Shown here one piece after another: positions 58,301 through 64,000 of a DNA stretch of 64,000 bases. A model generated the notes under the pieces. The model saw only the letters and a program-made list of their open reading frames with translations. It made no database searches and was not told the origin of the DNA. This DNA is from Phoronis australis. Lineage: Eukaryota; Phoronida; Phoronidae. The DNA is taken from contig NMRA01000236.1 of assembly GCA_002633005.1 (NCBI GenBank), positions 279,030 through 343,029 on the forward strand, in the 5' to 3' direction. Each line of letters opens with the position of its first letter. The first letter of the stretch is position 1. The translations under genes and the position numbers were made by a program.

Positions 58301-60607
58301 GGTGCCAAAATCCTTAACTTGCAGTATAATTCCATCGTGGTAATAAGCCTTTAATTTTTCATGTTATCCGTGGCTTGCACTACTTTTATTTTTTGTTTTG
58401 TGTTTTTCTTTTATTTCTCTGTACATTTGTGATTCTAATAAAATTTATTATCATTATCGTTGTCATTATCATATTGCTTCACATAAACTTTTTGGTTCCT
58501 GCTGACTATAGAATAAATGTGCCATCATATGTGGTGCAACCTGTCTATCGATTTTTGTCATGCATCCTGCACCACTGCCGCATTTTGAAATTTCTAAAAC
58601 AATTTCTGTATCAACATGGCTGGGCACAGCTTGTCATTTTTAAGTCATCTCAAATTTTGATGCTCACCATGCAGATTGAGTCGTAGCATGTCTAAAGTGA
58701 CCATGTTGTAGTTGTTAAAGGAAGGTCTTGGTTTAGATTACTGTGGCATCAGTCTGATTCACCTGTTTTTCTTTCAGAGAGAGGCATTTACGTCATCGGT
58801 TTCAGTTTCCCTGTTGTGCCAAAAGGTGAGTGATACCATCACAAGAATCCTACATTGACTCCCTAACCGGTTGAGATTGGGCAACTCGACCTGTTTTCTT
58901 ACCTCAGGAATTGCCTGTTCAGATCAAAGACTTCATGTTGTTGTGGTTAATTAAATTGCCTCAAGCCGCTGATGTTATCGGTCTTAGATAATCAGACTCA
59001 CCATAAACACACTGGGGCAACGACTTTTTTAATTTTCGATTTTAAGGTTTTTAAATATCATATTTGAATCGTTCATGAAAAATAGATATTGTTTGGTTTT
59101 TGGAATTTTGAAGATAGGACAAGAAAGGTGACTTTCAACATGTAAATTTTAACCGAATGTTGCCCAGAGCTCTCGCGTTGTTCTGTGCCTCATTAATTCT
59201 GTGGGGTGTGCAGCATAATGGACCAGTTACCAAACCAGCAGGGAGCGTTGGATTTTGATGTAGGCCAAGTGTCATGGTTACAATTCTTGGCATGTTACCT
59301 GATCATGTTACCTTAGTTGATCATTTAATGTTCTGTTGCTACATTGAGCTGCATAGTAATGCTGCAAAACTATAGAGTTCAACTGTGTTGGTAAAAGTAA
59401 AATTAATATTTTCTGAATGTAAGCCTTTGGAGAACAGTGTGTAAAGCATAGTTACCTGAAAGTTTCCTGGTCATTCGTTTCTGAGGTGTGATGTTAAGAC
59501 ATTTTCTTAGGTCCACATTAGCTTAATGCAACTCTAAACCTGTGTTTCGTGTAAGGAGCGAAATTTTCATTCGGACCACTTGCAATCATAAAATTAATCT
59601 CAGTTTGTCCCTTACTCAGATGAGAAGTGACATTTGGGTTTGCACTTAAATTTTGTTTATTGCTTGAGACCACAGTTCTTTCAAAGCTTGGAAATGCTCT
59701 GCAATTTGACTTAGGAACAATTTGAGATCATTTTCATAATGTTAAGTGGTCTAAAACTTTTGTGGTGTTAAGGCTGGTTAATAAGCACTTTATGTGCGCT
59801 TGCCAGAACGAGAACTCATTCAAGAGTTTCTACGCTTACACCATTCACTTGACGTTGTGTCCAGATGTGCAGCACACCTTCATGTAAAGATGAGTCTGTT
59901 TTACAAGCCTCTTCAGGTCACGGTGTCCTATTGCAATATCCTGTTTGCCCACACATTTGTTGACATCTTTTTTCAACATAGCATATTTTGCTTACTCAGA
60001 AATGTGTTTGCATTTAGTGAATTTTATCAACAGGATTTTAAAAGTTCTTCAAACCAGACGTATGATGCTGTGAGATAGTTATACAATGCAAACTTTGTCT
60101 GACTGACTGAACCATTGTCATATCAGTTTTGTTACTTTTCTGTGCCACCATTGCTCAAGTCAAATACAAAGTAATGAGGATGGCAATGAAAGTCAGCGGG
60201 GATCTCAGCTGCGGAGCACAGTACTGAAAGTCAGCGGGGATCTCAGGCGCGGAGCACAGTACTGAAAGTCAGCGGGGATCTCAGCTGCGGAGCACAGTAC
60301 TGAAAGTCAGCGGGGGATCTCAGGCGCCGAGCACAGTACTGAAAACTTAGCAAATATTGCTTACTTGGACTGGTTAGCATTTTTGGAACTTGCTTAGTTG
60401 GTCCCCATTTCCAGTGGGAGGAACTGCTCTTATTCATTTTCATTCATAGAAATTAACAAAAAGGTTTATAATACTGAATGAATGATGTGCATTTCAGGTC
60501 AGGCCAGAATACGAGTGCAAATCTCAGCATCACACTCTCCAGAAGATATCCAGAAGGCTACCGATGCATTCATTGAGATTGGGCGGAAATTGAAAGTGAT
60601 TAACTAA
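44417..60607 (+). CDS. GCAT: Glycine C-acetyltransferase (2-amino-3-ketobutyrate CoA ligase), 10 exons
   Basis: Exons: 44417-44429, 45405-45640, 46350-46439, 47126-47345, 48726-48822, 50990-51272, 54615-54719, 55560-55638, 58778-58825, 60498-60607. All have GT/AG borders and matching phases and join to 426 residues, close to the vertebrate length. The enzyme is a PLP-dependent alpha-oxoamine synthase that converts 2-amino-3-oxobutyrate and CoA to glycine and acetyl-CoA in mitochondria, after threonine dehydrogenase. Motifs: [11 protein letters not shown] (about 73-83), [36 protein letters not shown] (235-242) and STLGKALGG with the PLP-binding Lys270. The first 30 residues are basic and serine-rich without Glu, fitting a mitochondrial presequence. 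No frame is broken. Confidence 0.95.
44631..44737. mobile_element. 107-bp fold-back insertion in GCAT intron 1
   Basis: The arms 44631-44681 and 44687-44737 are reverse complements with one mismatch around a five-base loop. GGTTTAGTCC stands on both sides (44621-44630 and 44738-44747) as a 10-bp target duplication. The ends read ACAGGCGTCC...GGACGCCTGT. It is nearly all hairpin. Confidence 0.85.
45174..45331. mobile_element. Short DNA element, AGTGGCAGATTTAG-type ends
   Basis: Left end AGTGGCAGATTTAGAGGGG and right end CTGGATCCGCCCCTG (45317-45331) are imperfect inverted repeats. GGGCCATGGCCCCCC lies within. It is related to the elements at 762 and 63915, and lies in GCAT intron 1. Confidence 0.5.
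45405..45640 (+). CDS. GCAT: GCAT exon 2
   Basis: Residues 5-83: the rest of the likely mitochondrial presequence ([13 protein letters not shown]), then [19 protein letters not shown] and KSERIIV, ending in the substrate-site block [11 protein letters not shown]. The acceptor is TTGTTCTCAG and the donor GTTAGT, phase 0. Confidence 0.92.
46350..46439 (+). CDS. GCAT: GCAT exon 3
   Basis: Exactly 30 codons, SHPDV to ICGTQ, including the glycine-rich [13 protein letters not shown] loop. Phase 0 on both sides; donor GTGAGT. Confidence 0.95.
46795..46925. repeat. Minisatellite, four units of about 34 bp
   Basis: Units are built on GGAAACATGCTGACACTAGT followed by a TGCAATCTAAT-like spacer. It lies in GCAT intron 3. 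Confidence 0.75.
47126..47345 (+). CDS. GCAT: GCAT exon 4
   Basis: Residues 114-186: [17 protein letters not shown], the [12 protein letters not shown] block and [17 protein letters not shown], part of the PLP and substrate pocket. The donor is GTTTGA (weak), phase 1. Array copy 2 starts only about 20 bases beyond it. Confidence 0.95.
47367..48226 (+). repeat. CTAGTGGC array, copy 2 (GCAT intron 4)
   Basis: The left end TATGTGCCCACATATTTATA resembles the copy 1 hairpin but the right half is degraded. Five motif sites lie at about 47540, 47681, 47836, 47981 and 48123. 47681-47692 and 48123-48134 match GCCMYCTRSTGG exactly. Same orientation as the other copies. Confidence 0.8.
48726..48822 (+). 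CDS. GCAT: GCAT exon 5
   Basis: Residues 187-218: [10 protein letters not shown], then [17 protein letters not shown], a conserved strand and loop of the PLP fold. Acceptor TTTATTTCAG, donor GTAAGC, phase 2. Confidence 0.95.
48823..50989. other. GCAT intron 5
   Basis: No exon inside. A minus-strand box-B-like GCAGGTCCGAGCCCG near 49655-49669 hints at an old tRNA-derived SINE (about 49640-49735). The remainder is unassigned. Confidence 0.45.
50990..51272 (+). CDS. GCAT: GCAT exon 6 (catalytic core)
   Basis: Residues 219-313 hold the catalytic core: [13 protein letters not shown], with the Asp that pairs with the PLP ring nitrogen and the nearby His. [11 protein letters not shown] contains the Schiff-base Lys270, and [13 protein letters not shown] follows. 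Acceptor CTTATTTTAG, donor GTTAGT, phase 0. Confidence 0.96.
51299..52960 (+). repeat. CTAGTGGC array, copy 3 (GCAT intron 6)
   Basis: It starts with an intact hairpin ATGCGCCCACATA-CTTA-TATGTGGGTGCAT and closes near GTGGGTGCAT (52927-52936). Eleven motif sites fall at intervals of 122-165 bases; 51866-51877 is an exact GCCMYCTRSTGG match. It begins about 26 bases after the exon 6 donor. Confidence 0.8.
52961..54100. other. GCAT intron 6, remainder
   Basis: No feature recognised between the array and the MITE at 54105. Confidence 0.4.
54105..54282. mobile_element. MITE with perfect 16-bp ends
   Basis: GCATGCGCGCACCCAG (54105-54120) is exactly inverted as CTGGGTGCGCGCATGC (54267-54282). G and C runs lie just inside the two ends, with one N at 54250. 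It lies in GCAT intron 6. ATGCGCTGGGCCATGGTCTC is repeated twice, 35 bases apart, just downstream (54296-54355). Confidence 0.75.
54615..54719 (+). CDS. GCAT: GCAT exon 7
   Basis: Thirty-five codons, [15 protein letters not shown] to EAGFNVA, in the C-terminal domain. Phase 0 on both sides; donor GTGAGT. Confidence 0.93.
54870..55155 (+). repeat. Degenerate 40-bp tandem array of CCAATCA boxes (GCAT intron 7)
   Basis: CCAAT-like cores occur at about 54875, 54918, 54955, 54982, 55023, 55063, 55103 and 55144, with the last spacings close to 40 bases. The text between them is related (GTTGCCTGAAGAATCCTC-like). It is a decayed minisatellite whose most conserved part is the CCAATCAAA box. Confidence 0.7.
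55354..55394 (+). repeat. (TG)n microsatellite
   Basis: About 20 TG units without interruption, in GCAT intron 7. The long frame across it is low-complexity and not a gene. Confidence 0.95.
55560..55638 (+). CDS. GCAT: GCAT exon 8
   Basis: Residues 349-374: [19 protein letters not shown], including the conserved H-x-I-x-P-V-x-L-GD block of the C-terminal domain. Acceptor TCATTGCAG, donor GTAAGT, phase 1. Confidence 0.95.
56340..57645 (+). repeat. CTAGTGGC array, copy 4 (GCAT intron 8)
   Basis: The 5' hairpin is missing or diverged. Eight motif sites lie near 56498, 56643, 56817, 56962, 57107, 57268, 57407 and 57541, none exact but several with one mismatch. The 3' end near GTGGGCACAT (57607-57616) and the following TTGCTCTTGTATT match the other copies. 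Confidence 0.78.
57699..58196. mobile_element. Non-autonomous DNA element, CAGGGCTTGGAAT ends
   Basis: CAGGGCTTGGAAT (57699-57711) is inverted as ATTCCAAGCCCTG (58184-58196). TATTCC stands on both sides (57693-57698 and 58197-58202), so the element is 498 bp with a 6-bp target duplication. Frames inside have no motif. Confidence 0.75.
58778..58825 (+). CDS. GCAT: GCAT exon 9
   Basis: Forty-eight bases encoding [17 protein letters not shown] across its borders; phase 1 on both ends. Acceptor TTTCTTTCAG, donor GTGAGT. Confidence 0.95.
58826..60187. other. GCAT intron 9, unassigned
   Basis: No exon or mobile element recognised. The frame at 59794-60078 has no motif. Confidence 0.45.
60188..60340 (+). 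repeat. 38-bp minisatellite, four units (GCAT intron 9)
   Basis: Units begin GAAAGTCAGCGGGGATCTCA. Units 1 and 3 read GCTGCGG and units 2 and 4 read GGCGC(G/C)G at the same place, so the array grew as a two-unit block. The last unit has one extra G. Confidence 0.9.
60498..60607 (+). CDS. GCAT: GCAT exon 10 (C terminus)
   Basis: Residues 391-426: [17 protein letters not shown], then [13 protein letters not shown] and TAA at 60605-60607. This block closes the C-terminal domain of the family. Confidence 0.95.
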
Positions 60608-60699
60608 AACAGTGCCAAAATGGGGGTGGACTTTTGAGGCTAATAGTAGGATGTAAGGAGATTGGATTTTGAGACCATTTTTCTCTGCTGAATAATTGG

Positions 60700-60705
60700 A
60701 ATAAA
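60700..60705 (+). terminator. Polyadenylation signal of GCAT
   Basis: AATAAA about 95 bases after the GCAT stop. It is the first such hexamer on the strand, so it probably defines a short 3' UTR. Confidence 0.6.
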
Positions 60706-60709
60706 AGTG

Positions 60710-63180
60710 GTCCTCAAAATGTGGGCACATAATATCAAGCTATTGTCTTGTAGAAGATAGTCATTCTGCTCCTTTTCATTTAAAAACTTCAAACATTCGA
60801 TTAGTGCACTTTCAAGACAATCACGTTTTTAGATTAAGCAAAATTATATTGAAGTGTTTCTGTGTAGTTTTTAATTTATGGTGGTGCATCAACAAAATGG
60901 CCGCCACGTTTGAATGGCACTGGTGTTAACTTATAGTATAGTTCTAGTAAGAATGACCAATTATATATTCAGGACTGCAATTAGCGAATTTCTCCTATTT
61001 TAGTGAAACTTGAAATTGTGTTCTGAACTGGTGAATCTGTGGAGGGGAAAGAGTGTCTAACTGAGGAACTGTTTGGGTATTGACTGGTGGTGGTTACAGG
61101 CAGCTAGTTATTTGTGTTTTGTCATGTGTCTATGTTAAGTGAACTGCGAGTCATATCTGCTGTTGTTACGTATACTAGGTTTTCTTCAGAACACTGTTCC
61201 ATGCTTTGTATTCTTTAGTTTTGTTTTTTCAAACATCTCATTATAAGCAATAGCATTCCATGTTTTCCATTGTTGCAAGATGACGCTGGTGGAGTGGTTG
61301 AAATGGGACCAATGTGAGGCAACTTTGCAATGAATAAGGGGGTCCAAATGCAAAAGAAGAACTGAGCTTCAGTGACGGCTTATTTGTAATGAACAGAGTA
61401 GGGGGGTCATTGTATTCAGACGAAACGGCCCGAATTCACCCTGGTGATGCATGGGAGGAAGCGAGATTCATCTGCAGAATAATTATACCCACATGTCCGG
61501 GAATGAATGGTTATTAACAGGAACGTTAGTATCAGGTAGCTAAGCCATTCTCTTAGAATTTCATCACCCAAATAGTTATTAAAGGGTGATTTTTGCTGGT
61601 AACAGAATTAGCCACTGCGATGGAAAAACGGTATTTTGTCTGATTACTTTCGTCTTGTACCGTATGACAGACAGACATTCCATCACCATAGATTTCTTTA
61701 AACATTGATGAAAGCTTTATATGGATTGGTATTGGCTGGGCGTGCTATAGCTATGTTATCTCATTCTTATTGTAATCTCAATTTCTTAAAGGTTTTTGGC
61801 GGACCATGTTGATATTGTATAAAACATTTTTACATTTCTGATGTACTAATATTATTTTGAGTTTAAAAAGTTATTTTGACATTTTTAGTCTCAGGTTTTT
61901 AGTCACAATTACCTTGTTAATGGATTGTAAAAAGTGACATTCGTGTGATCAATTAGTGCATTTAAAATTAAAAAATCAAAATTTCATGTAATCAGTTCTG
62001 ATGAAGAGTTTACCTTTTTTGTTCTTAAAGAAGTTTGGATCTAAGTGTTACATGTATATATACATGTATATTAAGCATAATATATTTTATTCAATCAAAT
62101 GAATAAAATGGTTGCATGAATGACTTTATCAACCTTTATTGTTTAAGTGTGTCCTTGTTGCTCCCATTATTTAAAACGTTCTGGAGTAGGAAGTGTGTTG
62201 ATTATTTTTAGATTTGTGCAGCAATCGTTTCATCAATTGTGTAGCCTTGTGATGTTTCATCTTATATAGTTAGCAAGTTTTGTGGGCCTTTATGTATTGG
62301 TAAGGAACTTTTGATTTATTGTGTGTGAACTTGTCCTCTGAAAAGGGTGGCTGATTACGTAATTTCGAGATGCAGTTCACCTCGGATAATGCTGTCACTT
62401 TTGTGCCCTAATACAGTACACTTCGGATAATACTGTCATTTTTGTGCCCTAAGTGAAAATGATAATTATTCGTTTGAGTATTTTCCATAGCATGTTGAGA
62501 GATTTGCTTCTGGAGCCACCACTAGCAACATTCCGCTTGCATAGAGAAGATTTAATTACAGAGGGATGACTTTACAACACAGAACAAACTAATTTGACAG
62601 CACCATCTATCAGGAAGCGAGAAGGGATGTTTTTAAGACCTGAGTGCTTTTGTTAATCGACCTGGGAATTATCAAAACACCTTATTTCTGTTGTCTTTGA
62701 TTCTGATAGACCTATTGGGCTTTTGCTTATCTGAGTAACCCAAGGATTTTAAAATTTTCAAAAATTTCTTACTATCGTTACGATTATTGATTTGGTCCGA
62801 TAAAAATTGGCCTTTTTAACCACTTTTTGCACCTTGTTAAGCAATGTGCAGAATTCGGGATAAATCTCAGGTCGGTGATTTATTTTAAAAAACCTATATA
62901 CTTTGATTTAACCGAAGAGACCGATTAGAAGGATCGAATTAGGAACAGTAAGTTGCACGAGTTCAAATGACAAGTAAATCTGTCAGCATTTTACCAATTA
63001 GCGACGGTAAATCCAAAACGACGATGTATTCAACGTCGGGTTATTCGAGACCTACTGTTATTGTCAGCTTTGAATAAAGGTATATACTCCTAATGAGACA
63101 GAGACTAGTATTTTTCAAAAAAAACTGTTGTTTCTGTAACATTATAACATTTCCAAAATTAGCAACTGATAAGTGAGACA
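60710..63180. other. Intergenic between GCAT and the minus-strand gene
   Basis: A 40-bp unit is duplicated at about 62383-62455 (TCGGATAATGCTGTCACTTT and TCGGATAATACTGTCATTTT). No coding exon or mobile element is recognised otherwise. Confidence 0.45.
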
Positions 63181-63184
63181 CCTT

Positions 63185-63190
63185 TTTATT
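63185..63190 (-). terminator. Polyadenylation signal, minus strand
   Basis: AATAAA on the minus strand, about 110 bases beyond the stop of the Arg-Ser-rich exon. Confidence 0.5.
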
Positions 63191-63300
63191 TTAAAGTGTA
63201 ACAAACGGGTCGGAGTTTATGAATTCATTGTTCTAAAGCCTGTTGTGCATGCATTGCCGTTTACCGAGCTTTACAGGTTTCTGCACGGACTTCTTGAAGA

Positions 63301-63765
63301 TCAGACTCTATTACCCGACGATCTAGATTCAGTCCTTGGTCGGGAGTAACTTCTCGGGCGTTCTGGTAAATATTCAATTCCTCGAGATGAGCGCGATTGC
63401 CTCTTTGGAGGAGGTTCAGCCATGAGCTTCAGTGCGTTGGGAGATCTTGATAACCTTCTTGGTACACCCTCAGCGATATTTTGATCATGAAGTGCTGGTT
63501 CTTGAAAACCTCTGCTGCTGCGTCTTACGTCATCCGCTCGTGAAGACCTGCTGCTACGCCTTAGGTCTTCGGCTCTGCTGTGACGTCTTTGGTCTTCTAC
63601 TCTTAAGACTGAATGCCTACTACGTCTCGCGTCTTCTGCGGGTGAGCTAGGAGGCCTAACTGCAGACGGCTTGCTCCCAGATCTGCTATGTCGTCTGCTG
63701 CTTCTCCTACTGGGCCGTCTTCGCCTTCTAAATCGATCGTGAATGGGCCTGACCGCATATGCCAT
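63301..63765 (-). CDS. Arg-Ser-rich protein, probable terminal exon
   Basis: The minus-strand frame runs from ATG 63765 (MAYAVRPIHDRFRRRRRPSR) to a stop near 63301, with repeated R-R-S-S-R and R-x-D-D-x-R-R-S-S segments over about 130 residues. A good acceptor, TTCATTTTCCAG, lies upstream (about 63785-63796 on the minus strand), followed by an open TEIHEV in frame. This is therefore more likely the last coding exon of a gene that continues beyond the window than a single-exon gene. RS-rich tails occur in splicing-related and some membrane proteins; no specific family is recognised. Phosphorylation of the Ser residues is plausible. Confidence 0.5.
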   Translation of the reverse strand: MAYAVRPIHDRFRRRRRPSRRSSRRHSRSGSKPSAVRPPSSPAEDARRSRHSVLRVEDQRRHSRAEDLRRSSRSSRADDVRRSSRGFQEPALHDQNIAEGVPRRLSRSPNALKLMAEPPPKRQSRSSRGIEYLPERPRSYSRPRTESRSSGNRV

Positions 63766-63914
63766 GACTTCGTGAATTTCAGTCTGGAAATGAAATAAAT
63801 GTCAAGTGTTTGCGGCGTCACACCTCTAAATGTCACGTTATAATTTAAGCATGATGCAAAGCAAATTAGCCGTTTTGTGGATGTTGTCTGTTGGCTCAAA
63901 TTAATCACCGTGTA

Positions 63915-64000
63915 CAGTGGCGGATCTACGTTTTCAGTAAGGGGGGGTTTAGGATTCCCGCAAAGGTCGAATCCGAGGCGCGTGGCGCCGAGCGGGGGGG
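63915..64000 (+). mobile_element. DNA element, CAGTGGCGGATCTACG-type left end (cut by window end)
   Basis: CAGTGGCGGATCTACG, then TTTTCAGTAAGGGGGG, repeats the left end of the element at 762. The right end lies outside the window. Confidence 0.65.

Overview
The window is eukaryotic and repeat-rich. Coding exons are short, separated by long introns with GT/AG borders, and surrounded by many transposon families: L1/Tx1-type LINE, Penelope-like element, Ty3/gypsy LTR element, TTAA-flanked DNA transposon, hAT-like pieces, tRNA-derived SINEs and fold-back elements. The mix suggests a marine invertebrate (for example hemichordate, lancelet or lophotrochozoan), but nothing fixes the species. There are no bacterial or phage features and no CRISPR.

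Layout. 1-7.9 kb: hAT-type remnants, then a decayed L1/Tx1 LINE split by a Penelope-like element that carries a recognisable hammerhead ribozyme core. 7.9-13.7 kb: SINE-like and hAT fragments. 13.7-23.5 kb: a five-exon plus-strand gene for a 176-residue protein with four membrane segments, its introns full of palindromic repeats and one long CTAGTGGC array. 24.6-26.3 kb: a TTAA-flanked DNA transposon with a spliced-looking exon and a possible antisense THAP domain. 26.3-33.9 kb: mostly unannotatable, with SINE-like pieces. 33.9-38.9 kb: a complete Ty3/gypsy element (LTRs, 5-bp target duplication, tRNA-Leu primer site) with broken reading frames. 39.4-40.7 kb: two more partial copies of the TTAA element and a 44-bp perfect inverted repeat. 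43.5-44.2 kb: a minus-strand LINE tail. 44.4-60.6 kb: the complete ten-exon GCAT gene (glycine C-acetyltransferase, 426 residues). 63.2-63.8 kb: a minus-strand exon rich in Arg-Ser. The window ends inside a CAGTGGCGGATCTACG-type mobile element.

The most notable signal is a repeat family in four copies (21.3-23.3, 47.4-48.2, 51.3-53.0 and 56.3-57.6 kb), all in the same orientation and all inside introns of the two genes. Its units of about 145 bp each carry a variant of GCCMYCTRSTGG, which is the reverse complement of the published animal CTCF core CCASYAGRKGGC. By eye there are six exact matches and many one-mismatch sites. This looks like a mobile tandem array of CTCF-type sites. The resemblance is read directly from the sequence; binding and function are inference.

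GCAT acts in mitochondrial threonine/glycine breakdown. The four-segment protein has no assigned role. The two genes have no evident functional link apart from sharing the array family in their introns.
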